A DNA stretch of 7,825 nt from Candidatus Dormiibacterota bacterium (lineage in GTDB: Bacteria; Chloroflexota; Dormibacteria; UBA8260; Bog-877): assembly GCA_003164475.1 (NCBI GenBank), contig PLTL01000103.1, positions 1,541 to 9,365 on the forward strand, given 5' to 3'. Within the stretch, counting starts at the first letter, position 1; every line of letters begins with the position of its first letter. Of this stretch, positions 1 through 5,653 are shown piece after piece. The translations under genes and the position numbers were made by a program. The notes below the pieces were generated by a model, which did no database searches, was not told where the DNA came from, and saw nothing but the letters and a program-made list of their open reading frames with translations.

Positions 1-1
1 G

Positions 2-1531
2 CTGCGCCGGGCCATGGGCAAGAAGGACAAGGCCAAGATGGCCGCTCAGCGAGCCAAGTTCATCGCCGGGGCGATGGCCCGGGCGGTCCCCGAGAAGACT
101 GCCGTGGAGCTCTTCGATTACATCGACTACTTCGCCGGGTACGGCTTCGGCAAGGCGCACTCGGTGGCCTACGGGCTGATCAGCTACCAGACCGCCTACT
201 TCAAGGCCCACTATCCCCTGGAGTTCATGGCCGCGCTCCTCAACAGCAAGGCCAGCGACTTCGAGCGGCTCAAGCTGGCGATCCAGGACGCCCAGGCAAG
301 GGGCATCATGGTCCATCCCCCTGACATCAACCGCTCCCGGGCGGCGTTCAGTGTCGTGGGCAGTTCGCCAGACGCATCCCCGGTGCCGGGGGTCCGCGGG
401 GAGATCCTCTACGGTCTTCAGCACATCAAGAACGTGGGCGAGGCGGCAGCCAGGTCGCTGGTGGCCGCCCGCGAGCAGGGTGGGCCCTTCCGCTCCCTGA
501 TCGATCTCTGCTCCCGGGTGCGGGGCCGGGATCTCAACCGCCGGGCGCTGGAAGCCCTGATCCGCAGTGGCGCCTGTGACCCGCTGGGGGACCGGGGGCT
601 CAACCTGGCTCAGCTGGAGAGCGCCATGCGCCGAGCGGAGATCGAGGTCCGGGTCCGAGAGTCCGGCCAGATCCTGCTCTTCGAGCCCGACGCCGCCCTG
701 GTGGGCCCGGGTCTGCCGGGGGACTCGGCCCTGGCCGTGGTTGAGGTGACCGCGGAGATGCGGCGGGAACGGTTGGCCTGGGAGCGCGAGCACCTGGGGA
801 TCTACCTCAGCGACCACCCTCTCCGGCGCCTCAGCGAGGAGCTCCACCAGCGCACCGACACCACCTTGGCTGAGCTGGGGCGGCTGGAGGGCACCATGGT
901 CCAGGTCGGGGGCGCTGTCCGGGAGTGCCGGAGGGTTCAGAGCCGGCGCGGCGAAGCCATGGCGTTCGCCCAGCTCGAGGACCTGACCGGGATCTGCGAG
1001 GTGGTGGTCTTCCCATCGCTTTACCAGGAGGTTTCCGGGCTGCTCCAGGCGGATGCAGTGGTCGTGGTCAGGGGACGGGTCGAGGTGGGGGTGCGTCGCG
1101 CTGCAGGCGCAGGCAGCAGCTCAACCCCGCAGGCACACGGCTGGGAGGCGGAGGAGGGCCCCGATGTGGGGAGCACCGAGGAGCCGGAGGAGGCTCGAGT
1201 GATCGCCGAGCAGGTGCTCGCGCTGGAGGATCCCTCGCTGGAAGGGTGGCGGGCCCCGGCGGTGATCCACATCCTGGCCCACCGAGGTGGGGAGCCGGAG
1301 CTGCACCGGCTCGCCGAGCTGCTCCAGCAGCATCCTGGCGACTCCCGGGTCTTGCTCCACCTCCGGGACGGGGATGGGGACCACGAGCTGGACCTGGGCA
1401 GCGAGTACGCTGCCGCCCCGGTGCCGGGCCTTCGGGCGGCGGTGGCGGAGCTCTTCGGCGAGGGTTCCTACCGGGAGGAGGCCATCCGAGCCCCAGCTCC
1501 CCTGCCGCGATTCCGAGGACGGAGCCGCTGA
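2..1531 (+). CDS. dnaE: DNA polymerase III subunit alpha, C-terminal part (5' end outside the window)
   Basis: This is the 3' part of the replicative polymerase catalytic subunit gene. The frame is open from base 2 (LRRAMGKK, a hallmark of bacterial DnaE), so the ATG at 14 is internal and not a start. The first ~85 residues are the conserved end of the polymerase region, including YFAGYGFGKAHSVAY and SYQTAYFKAHYPLEFMAALL. A helix-hairpin-helix region follows (about residues 85-195, with GLQHIKNVGEAAA and LIRSGACD). An OB-fold lies around residues 290-355 (VQVGGAVRE to VVVVRGRVEV). After an acidic, low-complexity linker (about 360-395) comes the usual C-terminal domain, with HPGDSRVLLHL. About 510 residues are present, which matches the last part of an ~1,150-residue DnaE. 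The gene ends in TGA, 12 bases before the convergent yggT stop. Polymerase active-site aspartates and the PHP domain lie upstream. Family identity is near certain; DnaE1 versus a DnaE2/ImuC paralogue is judged only from the complete C-terminal domain. Confidence 0.96.
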   Translation: MRRAMGKKDKAKMAAQRAKFIAGAMARAVPEKTAVELFDYIDYFAGYGFGKAHSVAYGLISYQTAYFKAHYPLEFMAALLNSKASDFERLKLAIQDAQARGIMVHPPDINRSRAAFSVVGSSPDASPVPGVRGEILYGLQHIKNVGEAAARSLVAAREQGGPFRSLIDLCSRVRGRDLNRRALEALIRSGACDPLGDRGLNLAQLESAMRRAEIEVRVRESGQILLFEPDAALVGPGLPGDSALAVVEVTAEMRRERLAWEREHLGIYLSDHPLRRLSEELHQRTDTTLAELGRLEGTMVQVGGAVRECRRVQSRRGEAMAFAQLEDLTGICEVVVFPSLYQEVSGLLQADAVVVVRGRVEVGVRRAAGAGSSSTPQAHGWEAEEGPDVGSTEEPEEARVIAEQVLALEDPSLEGWRAPAVIHILAHRGGEPELHRLAELLQQHPGDSRVLLHLRDGDGDHELDLGSEYAAAPVPGLRAAVAELFGEGSYREEAIRAPAPLPRFRGRSR

Positions 1532-1543
1532 CCGCGGGAATGC

Positions 1544-2113
1544 TCAGATCTGGTTGAGGCCGCTCTGAAGGATGGGGAAGAGCACCTGGGCGAGCGCGAT
1601 GTAGATCACCACCGCGGCCACCAGCCCGATCACCGCGGCCAGGTCCGGCTGGACCCGGGCGGCTCGCTGGATGGGGGAGATGAGCCCGTCGGTGAGGCGC
1701 CGCACCGAGTAGGCGAAAGGGTGCCAGGGGTCAACATGGAGGAAGGTGATCAGGACCCTGATCAAGAGCAGCACCAGGAGCACCAGCACCACCGCGCTGA
1801 TGAACGTGAAAATGACCGAGAACACCGCCGCGACCGGGTCGACGAAGCCGTTGTCCGCCAGCTGCTCCAGCAACTGGGCGACCGCGTACACCAGGACCAG
1901 GGCCAGCAGGGGGGAGAAGTCGAGCCCGGCGACCATGGGAAGGACGCGCCGCAGTGGCCGAATCACCGGCATGACCAGCTCTTCCAGGAGGTGTCCGATC
2001 GGGCTGGCGTAGGAGTTGGGGAAGAAGGACATGAACGCCCACGCGAGGATGCAGAGCGCATACAGGTCGAGCAGCACCGCCACGTCCTTCACCAGGATCT
2101 CGGCGAGATGCAT
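1544..2113 (-). CDS. YggT-family integral membrane protein
   Basis: This is an inner-membrane protein of 189 residues with two YggT repeats and about four hydrophobic helices. Repeat 1 (about residues 12-85) carries LDLYALCILAWAFMSFFP, then VIRPLRRVLPMVAGLDFSPLL. Repeat 2 (about 110-185) carries VLLLIRVLITFLHVDPWHPF, then GLISPIQRAARVQPDL. The pattern of a helix, a proline/arginine-rich amphipathic stretch and another helix is the family signature. YggT proteins are linked to envelope maintenance, osmotic tolerance and, in Gram-positives, division loci, but the biochemical role is unsettled. I chose the ATG at 2113 because a TATACT box lies 7 bases upstream, which implies a leaderless mRNA. 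The longer frame from a GTG at 2167 would start upstream of that promoter. The gene is not next to ftsZ/sepF here; it converges on dnaE. Confidence 0.9.
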   Translation of the reverse strand: MHLAEILVKDVAVLLDLYALCILAWAFMSFFPNSYASPIGHLLEELVMPVIRPLRRVLPMVAGLDFSPLLALVLVYAVAQLLEQLADNGFVDPVAAVFSVIFTFISAVVLVLLVLLLIRVLITFLHVDPWHPFAYSVRRLTDGLISPIQRAARVQPDLAAVIGLVAAVVIYIALAQVLFPILQSGLNQI

Positions 2114-2120
2114 GTTCACG

Positions 2121-2126
2121 AGTATA
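2121..2126 (-). promoter_or_regulatory. -10 element (TATACT) for leaderless yggT
   Basis: On the minus strand TATACT is followed by seven bases and then the ATG of yggT, so transcription should begin at or within a base of the start codon. No convincing -35 hexamer is seen. There is no Shine-Dalgarno in the short space available, which agrees with leaderless translation. Confidence 0.6.
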
Positions 2127-2245
2127 GGTTCGGGCCAAATCTGACCCGCGCTGGGCCGGGGCACCACGACCCTTCCGCTCCAAGTTCGCGCGCCGCTTTC
2201 GCGCTCCCCTACCTGGTGCTGAGGACGCCGGCGCTGGGTGGGCCT

Positions 2246-2266
2246 GGCCAGCCAGCGGGACTGGCC
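2246..2266 (-). terminator. Hairpin just after the SHOCT gene; possible terminator
   Basis: A 6-bp perfect stem (GGCCAG/CTGGCC) with a 9-base loop begins 8 bases after the SHOCT gene stop codon on the minus strand. There is no T-tract, so it may be a weak or factor-dependent terminator, or chance in GC-rich DNA. The ~160 bases between this gene and yggT otherwise hold only the yggT promoter. Confidence 0.3.
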
Positions 2267-2274
2267 CGGTGTCC

Positions 2275-2901
2275 CTACATCCTCGCCAGCAGGTCAGCCT
2301 TCTTGGCCTCGAACTCGGCTTCGGTGATGATGCCGTCGTCGCGGAGCTGCGCCAGCTTGCGGATCTCCTCAGCCTCGGCGCGCGGCTGAGGAGACCTGGC
2401 TCGGCCCGGGCGCAGGTGGCCGTGGACCCGGGCCAGCCTGACATTCAGCTCCTCCGCGGTCCACGAGCGGGTCTGGAAGAACGCCTCCTCGCCCGACTTG
2501 AGCCGGACGGCAATCACCGGGCAGGCCGACCTCTGCATGGCCTCAGGGGGGAAGCGGTCGCTGGCCGGGCCCCGTCCAGAGCTGGCTCGGCCCGATGCCT
2601 CCTGGGGGGTCTCGATGTCGATCGCCGCCACTTGTTCCCAATGGATGAGGATGATCGTCCGCATGGTGAGCAGCAGATCCTGGTAGTAGAGGACTCCCAA
2701 CGGGCCGATCATCAGCATCCTGTTGCTGAGGGGTTTGGGCTTGTCAGAGAGGCCGCCCAGGTAGTCGCAGCGGGTGATCTTCAGAACACCCCAACCCAGC
2801 GGCGGGAACGCATCCGGTTGCAGCCACCATGGAACCTCCTCGCTTGAGCTCGGCGGCTCCACGTCGGCCTCCTCGGCCTCAGCGCGGTCGTTCGGTACCA
2901 T
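2275..2901 (-). CDS. SHOCT-domain protein with a PH-like N-terminal region
   Basis: This is a predicted soluble protein of 208 residues. Residues 1-24 are acidic and probably disordered. Residues ~30-130 are alternating hydrophobic strands (MLMIGPLGVLYYQDLLLT, IILIHWEQVAAIDIET, CPVIAVRLKSGEEAFFQTR), which looks like a bacterial PH-type fold. Residues ~180-208 are a clear SHOCT domain (IRKLAQLRDDGIITEAEFEAKKADLLARM with the GIIT-EAEFEAKK core), ending at the stop as usual. SHOCT modules are thought to mediate protein or nucleic-acid contacts and are often appended to PH-like domains, but no specific role is known. The start is set by an excellent Shine-Dalgarno, AAGGAGG at 2909-2915, seven bases before the ATG. 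A TACACT box lies further upstream. The domain call is firm; the cellular role is unknown. Confidence 0.85.
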   Translation of the reverse strand: MVPNDRAEAEEADVEPPSSSEEVPWWLQPDAFPPLGWGVLKITRCDYLGGLSDKPKPLSNRMLMIGPLGVLYYQDLLLTMRTIILIHWEQVAAIDIETPQEASGRASSGRGPASDRFPPEAMQRSACPVIAVRLKSGEEAFFQTRSWTAEELNVRLARVHGHLRPGRARSPQPRAEAEEIRKLAQLRDDGIITEAEFEAKKADLLARM

Positions 2902-2941
2902 CGCTCGGCCTCCTTCCCCCGCCTGTACCTGACGGCACGAG

Positions 2942-2947
2942 AGTGTA
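2942..2947 (-). promoter_or_regulatory. Candidate -10 box (TACACT) for the SHOCT gene
   Basis: TACACT on the minus strand lies about 40 bases upstream of the ATG at 2901. It would give a ~33-base leader containing the AAGGAGG Shine-Dalgarno. The -35 position (CAGGGG at 17-bp spacing) is not a good match, so this rests on the -10 hexamer alone. Confidence 0.35.
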
Positions 2948-3241
2948 CCGGGCCGGACGGATCTCCCCTGGCCTCGGCGGCCTGGGTGCGGCCGCCGCTC
3001 TGCGCCACGGACACCCTCGGCAGCCGCGCCGGGACGACACCGCCGGTCCGGCTTGCCGCGATCTGCCGCGCCCGCCGGTTTGCGACCGCACAGACCCGCA
3101 GCTCACCCGCTCCACCACGGTGATCCCTCGCCGGGGCGACGACCCGGCCAGGGGGTGGGACAGGGACCCGGGGAGGCGCTGGCCCAGTGCTGCGCCCGCG
3201 GAGAGAGCTCGGGCGCCTGGTGCAGCGCCCCCAGGTCGGAC
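2948..3241. other. Gene-poor stretch between the SHOCT promoter and the EAL gene
   Basis: About 290 bases of GC-rich sequence with open frames in several registers, none with a recognisable domain, good ribosome site or conserved motif. It contains a 14-base copy (3114-3127) of a sequence also in the EAL gene (3366-3379). A 6-bp inverted repeat (GGGCGC/GCGCCC, about 3212-3235) lies just after the EAL stop and could be a weak terminator. I see no gene here. Confidence 0.5.
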
Positions 3242-4039
3242 TCAGCCCACCAGGGCGACCACCCCTTCCGGTGGGAGTGGGCGGGCCAAGAGGAATCCCT
3301 GGCCCTGGTCGCACTCCGATGCGGTGAGGGCGTCGAGTTGGAGGCTGGTCTCGATCGCCTCGCCAACCACGGTGATCCCCAGCGCGTGCGCCATGGCGGT
3401 CACCGCGGCGACGGCCGCGTGGCCGCGCGGGCTTCCATCGATCTGCGCTACGACGCTCTGATCGATCTTCAAAATATCGACGTTCAGTCGTTGCAGGTGG
3501 GCAAGCGTCGAGTAGCCGGTTCCGAAGTTGTCCAGGGCGAGGCGGACGCCGAGTGCAGACAGCCCTGACAGGGTCTCCTCGACGTCGCCGAACTCTCCGA
3601 GGAACGCGGTCTCAGTGAGCTCCAGGCAGAGCCGCGCCGGTTCGATGCCATGCCGGCGGATCACCTCAGCCACACTCTCGGCGAAGCCGGGGATCGACAG
3701 CTCGTGCCCGGAAACGTTGACCGATATGGTGAAGGAGCTGGGCCAGCCGTCGCGCGCCCTCCACTCCGCGAGCTGACGGCAGGCCTCGTTGAGGACGAAC
3801 GAGTCGATCTGGTCGATCAGCCCATGCTCCTCGGCGAGGGGTATGAAATCGTGGGGCGGCACGACCCCCCGGTGGGGATGGCGCCAGCGCACCAGCGTCA
3901 GCCCGGTGGCCCGGACGACCAGGAACACCGCAGCGAGCACCACCACGAGGATCAGGAGGCGCCGAAGCCAGCGCCTTCGATAGCGCTTCGAGGCGAGAAG
4001 TCCAGCCCCCAGCAGAGCGACGCGAGTCCTAGGCCTCAT
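3242..4039 (-). CDS. Membrane-anchored, truncated and degenerate EAL-domain protein
   Basis: A 265-residue protein. Residues 1-27 are basic, residues ~28-42 form one membrane helix (LLILVVVLAAVFLVV), and an EAL domain fills residues 47-265. EAL domains hydrolyse cyclic di-GMP. Conserved residues present are RWRHP (51-55), FIPLAEE (65-71), N108 (SVNVS), E140 (LELTE), D170, K191 (LKID), E227, and Q247 in QGFLLARPLP. Two metal or catalytic positions are altered: the EAL motif reads LTL, losing its glutamate at L47, and DDFGTG reads DNFGTG (N171). The ~30-40 residues normally before the EAL motif are replaced by the membrane helix. It is therefore probably not an active phosphodiesterase. It may be a c-di-GMP sensor or a decaying fusion. 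The ATG overlaps the upstream gene's end by 11 bases, with no clear Shine-Dalgarno, suggesting translational coupling. Confidence 0.88.
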   Translation of the reverse strand: MRPRTRVALLGAGLLASKRYRRRWLRRLLILVVVLAAVFLVVRATGLTLVRWRHPHRGVVPPHDFIPLAEEHGLIDQIDSFVLNEACRQLAEWRARDGWPSSFTISVNVSGHELSIPGFAESVAEVIRRHGIEPARLCLELTETAFLGEFGDVEETLSGLSALGVRLALDNFGTGYSTLAHLQRLNVDILKIDQSVVAQIDGSPRGHAAVAAVTAMAHALGITVVGEAIETSLQLDALTASECDQGQGFLLARPLPPEGVVALVG

Positions 4040-4247
4040 GTTTTTCGGCCGCCGCCTTCGCTGCCACGTGCCTGCGCCCGTAGACGATGAGCGCTCCGAG
4101 GCCGCCGAAGATGAGCACCGCGACCAGGACCATCAGCACATGGGTCCCGGTCGAGCTACCCTGCCACGCCTCGAGCAGCAGGCCGGCGGCGAACAGCAGG
4201 ACCAGGATGGTGATGCAGCCGCCACACCCGGATCGGTTCCCTCCCAT
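4029..4247 (-). CDS. Small two-helix membrane protein, unrecognised
   Basis: A 72-residue protein I cannot assign to a named family. It begins MGGNRSGCGGC, with cysteines at 8 and 11. The first hydrophobic helix (ITILVLLFAAGLLL, about 12-25) is followed by a short polar loop (QGSSTGTH). The second helix (about 36-56, VLMVLVAVLIFGGLGALIVYG) precedes a charged tail rich in Ala/Lys/Glu. By the positive-inside rule the C-terminal tail (GRRHVAAK) is probably cytoplasmic. Its ATG shares one base with the TGA of the upstream zinc-finger gene (TGATG). Its own 3' end overlaps the EAL gene start, so the three genes form one coupled operon. The role is unknown; it could be a membrane partner of the EAL protein. 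Confidence 0.75.
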   Translation of the reverse strand: MGGNRSGCGGCITILVLLFAAGLLLEAWQGSSTGTHVLMVLVAVLIFGGLGALIVYGRRHVAAKAAAEKHEA

Positions 4248-4654
4248 CAGGCGGTCGCCTCTCGCCGGGCCTCATAAGCCCTTTGGCGACAACTTCTGGA
4301 GCAGTAGAGGCGCGCCCCGGACGATGGCGGCATAGGGCCGTCACAGTGTCGGCACTTGGCACCATCCGTCACAGTGATGCGGGCCAGACGCCTCAACTCC
4401 CGTTGCAGCCGGTGGAGGGCTGGCACGGCCTCATCGAGAAGCTCTAGGCAGTTCTGGCGCACCTCGGGGTTGACCAGCGAGAGGCCCGGCAGGTCATCGG
4501 CCAGCCGCCAGGCTATGTCGGCGATCCCCCTTGCCTGGCCGGATAGGATCTGCCAATTCCGCGCCCGCTGAGCCTCAGCCTCAGCCTCAGCCTTTTTCCT
4601 AGAGAGCTGCGCTGCCTCAAGTTCGGGTCGGCTGCGTCGCTTTGTAGCTGTCAC
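4247..4654 (-). CDS. Four-cysteine zinc-finger protein with N-terminal coiled coil
   Basis: A 135-residue protein starting at GTG. Residues 1-9 are basic (TATKRRSR). Residues ~10-35 are a charged helix with an EAEAEAE run, likely coiled coil. Residues ~36-92 are helical (including DLPGLSLVNPEVRQNCLELLDEAV). The C-terminus holds Cys101-x2-Cys104, then Cys118-x3-Cys122 in the context YCSRSCRQRAYEARR. This finger resembles the YCS..CRQRAY type seen in many small actinobacterial and mobile-element proteins; zinc binding and DNA contact are inferred. The start is supported by TATACT ending six bases before the GTG, predicting a leaderless mRNA. The start codon lies inside a perfect 13-base dyad, so a regulator bound there would block transcription initiation. 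It is the first gene of the operon with the small membrane protein and the EAL protein. Confidence 0.8.
   Translation of the reverse strand: MTATKRRSRPELEAAQLSRKKAEAEAEAQRARNWQILSGQARGIADIAWRLADDLPGLSLVNPEVRQNCLELLDEAVPALHRLQRELRRLARITVTDGAKCRHCDGPMPPSSGARLYCSRSCRQRAYEARREATA
4340..4350. repeat. Intragenic operator-like site (one mismatch)
   Basis: GTCACAGTGTC differs at one position from the perfect dyad GTCACAGTGAC found at the promoter. It lies in the codons for the first cysteine pair of the zinc-finger gene. Its centre (4345) is 28 bp from the next copy. Confidence 0.45.
4368..4378. repeat. Intragenic operator-like site (one mismatch)
   Basis: GTCACAGTGAT differs at the last base from GTCACAGTGAC. 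It is centred at 4373, 28 bp from the copy at 4345, the same spacing as the promoter pair. It lies in the codons for ITVTDG of the zinc-finger gene. Confidence 0.45.
4571..4592. repeat. Hexanucleotide tandem repeat (AGCCTC, about 3.7 copies)
   Basis: An in-frame 6-base tandem repeat inside the zinc-finger gene. On the coding strand it encodes the alternating Glu-Ala run (AEAEAEA) in the predicted coiled coil. Copy-number change would add or remove Glu-Ala pairs without shifting the frame. Confidence 0.7.
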
Positions 4655-4661
4655 AGTGACA
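4649..4661. promoter_or_regulatory. Operator-like perfect dyad over the start codon
   Basis: TGTCACAGTGACA is a perfect 13-base palindrome around a central base. It covers the predicted transcription start and GTG codon of the zinc-finger operon. With its partner centred 28 bp away, it brackets the TATACT box, as expected for a repressor site. Confidence 0.65.
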
Positions 4662-4666
4662 GTATA
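4661..4666 (-). promoter_or_regulatory. -10 element (TATACT) of the zinc-finger/EAL operon
   Basis: TATACT on the minus strand is six bases from the GTG start, predicting a leaderless transcript. The -35 region at 17-bp spacing (around 4684-4689) is covered by the second dyad and has no consensus TTGACA. Confidence 0.65.
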
Positions 4667-4676
4667 CCCCTCCCGT

Positions 4677-4689
4677 CGTCACTGTGACG
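4677..4689. promoter_or_regulatory. Operator-like perfect dyad over the -35 region
   Basis: CGTCACTGTGACG is a perfect 13-base palindrome around a central T. Its centre (4683) is 28 bp from the dyad at 4655, with the -10 box between them. It overlaps where the -35 element should be. Confidence 0.65.
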
Positions 4690-4866
4690 GGAGCAGCCCC
4701 TTGCGAGGCAGCTCCCGCCCCGGTGCCGGCTCGATCCCGCGAGCCTGAGGGTAAAGCCCGGACTCCGCCGGCCCAGCTGTCAGTGTCGCATGGCCCCAAT
4801 CCGCGCCACTGTGCGGGCCGTAGAGCCCCGCTAGGGGTAGCCGGCGATTCCCAGTACCCCGAGGTT

Positions 4867-5160
4867 CTAGGCTACGAACGGCCCCTCTTGGGCAGGCAGC
4901 GGGTTGGGCAGGATCTTCGGCTGGCCATCATCCCCGAGGACGATACCAACCGCCATTCCGGGACGGATTCTCCTCACCATGGCGAGAACCTCGTTGCGGA
5001 ACGCGTTCTGCGGGGGGAGTTGCACCCTTGTCGGATCCAACCGCAACCCACCGTCATCTCGAAGCCGCACCAGTATTAAGTCGATATTGGATGCTTTCTC
5101 GGCCAGCCCGTGCGCCTCTTCGTAGAAGTCGATCTTCTCCTGGTCGGTGATCTCAGCCAT
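4867..5160 (-). CDS. Small hypothetical acidic protein of the island
   Basis: A 97-residue protein I do not recognise. It begins MAEITDQEKIDFYEEAHGLAEKASNIDLILVRL, an acidic helical stretch. A strand-like core follows (NEVLAMVRRIRPGMAVGIVLGDDGQPKIL), with a proline-rich tail. There is no signal peptide, membrane segment or cysteine motif. I chose the ATG at 5160 because a GGGGGA Shine-Dalgarno-like run lies about seven bases upstream; two GTG codons (5166 and 5163) lie in the same frame. It starts 23 bases after the stop of the 83-residue gene, so they are probably co-transcribed from the recombinase side. The ~175 bases downstream hold no gene before the zinc-finger promoter. Confidence 0.65.
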   Translation of the reverse strand: MAEITDQEKIDFYEEAHGLAEKASNIDLILVRLRDDGGLRLDPTRVQLPPQNAFRNEVLAMVRRIRPGMAVGIVLGDDGQPKILPNPLPAQEGPFVA

Positions 5161-5183
5161 CACCACTTCCCCCTAGGCGTCGT

Positions 5184-5435
5184 TCAGTTCCACTTCGCGC
5201 CCTGGACGCGCCATCCGCGTCCAACGGCCTCCGCGATGGCGCTGGCGCGGTCGTTGTAGGCGACCGTTCCAGCGACACACTGTGTGCCATTCGGGTGGGT
5301 GATCCGGTACTGCCGGGGCAGCGTCCCAGGCGGATCCAGCTTCACCGCGACAATCTGGAAAGTCCCTATCACCCAGGGCCGGGTTGTATCGGTGCGGCGC
5401 TGCTTCATCTGCTCCTCGCCTGAGTCCCGATTCAT
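5184..5435 (-). CDS. Small hypothetical protein coupled to the recombinase stump
   Basis: An 83-residue protein with no family I can name. After a polar N-terminus (MNRDSGEEQMKQRRTD) it has alternating strands (WVIGTFQIVAVKLD, RQYRITHPNGTQCVAGTVAYND), then a helix (RASAIAEAVGRGW) and a basic end. The first ATG overlaps the recombinase stop codon (ATGA), suggesting translational coupling. A 30-base duplication has copied the GAGGAG ribosome site plus start region, so a second in-frame ATG at 5408 also has a GAGGAG, but only three bases away. The first start (six-base spacing) is preferred. A position beside an integrase can suggest an excisionase, but no helix-turn-helix is evident and I do not assign that role. 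Confidence 0.6.
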   Translation of the reverse strand: MNRDSGEEQMKQRRTDTTRPWVIGTFQIVAVKLDPPGTLPRQYRITHPNGTQCVAGTVAYNDRASAIAEAVGRGWRVQGAKWN

Positions 5436-5458
5436 GAGCTGCTCCTCGCCTGAGTCCC
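5409..5458. repeat. 20-bp direct repeat, 30-bp period, spanning two ribosome-site/start regions
   Basis: Two perfect 20-base copies (5409-5428 and 5439-5458) are offset by 30 bases, exactly ten codons. On the minus strand each encodes DSGEEQ in the frame of the 83-residue protein and contains GAGGAG followed by an ATG. The upstream copy is also read as the last residues of the recombinase stump. Confidence 0.9.
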
Positions 5459-5653
5459 AAGACGTGAGAAGTCCGGGAGCCCAGCGATCGCCTGGACTTT
5501 GCGCTCCCGGAGGACCCCGGTGTAGATCCGGGCCGTGATGCCGACATTCTGATGGCCGAGGAGCTTACTGATGGTGTTCAGCTCGGCTCCTCCAGCGTCG
5601 AGCAGACCGGCGAACACGTGGCGAAGGTGATGCCAGTGCATCGGGTATCCGCT
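5432..5653 (-). pseudogene. Tyrosine recombinase (phage-type integrase), C-terminal stump
   Basis: About 70 residues remain of an enzyme that is normally 350-400 residues. The stump has the second half of the catalytic centre: HLRH in WHHLRHVFAGLL (the His-x-x-Arg box), LLGHQNVGITARIY with the second histidine, and the tyrosine nucleophile in RIYTGV. The N-terminal arm-binding and core domains and the first catalytic arginine are missing. A TAG stops the frame four codons before the ATG at 5641, and upstream bases show no integrase similarity in any frame I read. The fragment cannot recombine DNA by itself. It lies on the 3' side of tRNA-Leu with the tRNA's orientation, as expected for an element inserted at the tRNA 3' end. 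Its stop overlaps the next gene's ATG. Confidence 0.85.

Noticed and set aside
925..1557. Plus-strand 210-codon Gly/Arg-rich frame inside dnaE
   Set aside because: Out-of-frame shadow of the dnaE C-terminal coding region.
1721..2389. Plus-strand 222-codon frame opposite yggT
   Set aside because: Rich in Gln/His/Asp/Arg, with no domain. It is the antisense image of yggT, whose membrane repeats are unmistakable.
3114..3379. 14-base direct repeat (ACCACGGTGATCCC) at 3114 and 3366, as a possible duplicated EAL fragment
   Set aside because: The bases around the 3114 copy do not continue the EAL sequence in any minus-strand frame. A single 14-base match is not surprising in 7.8 kb of GC-rich DNA.
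4684..5079. Plus-strand 131-codon frame diverging from the operator region
   Set aside because: No ribosome site or recognisable motif, and most of it is antisense to the 97-residue gene. A divergent gene would be attractive given the dyads, but the sequence does not support one.
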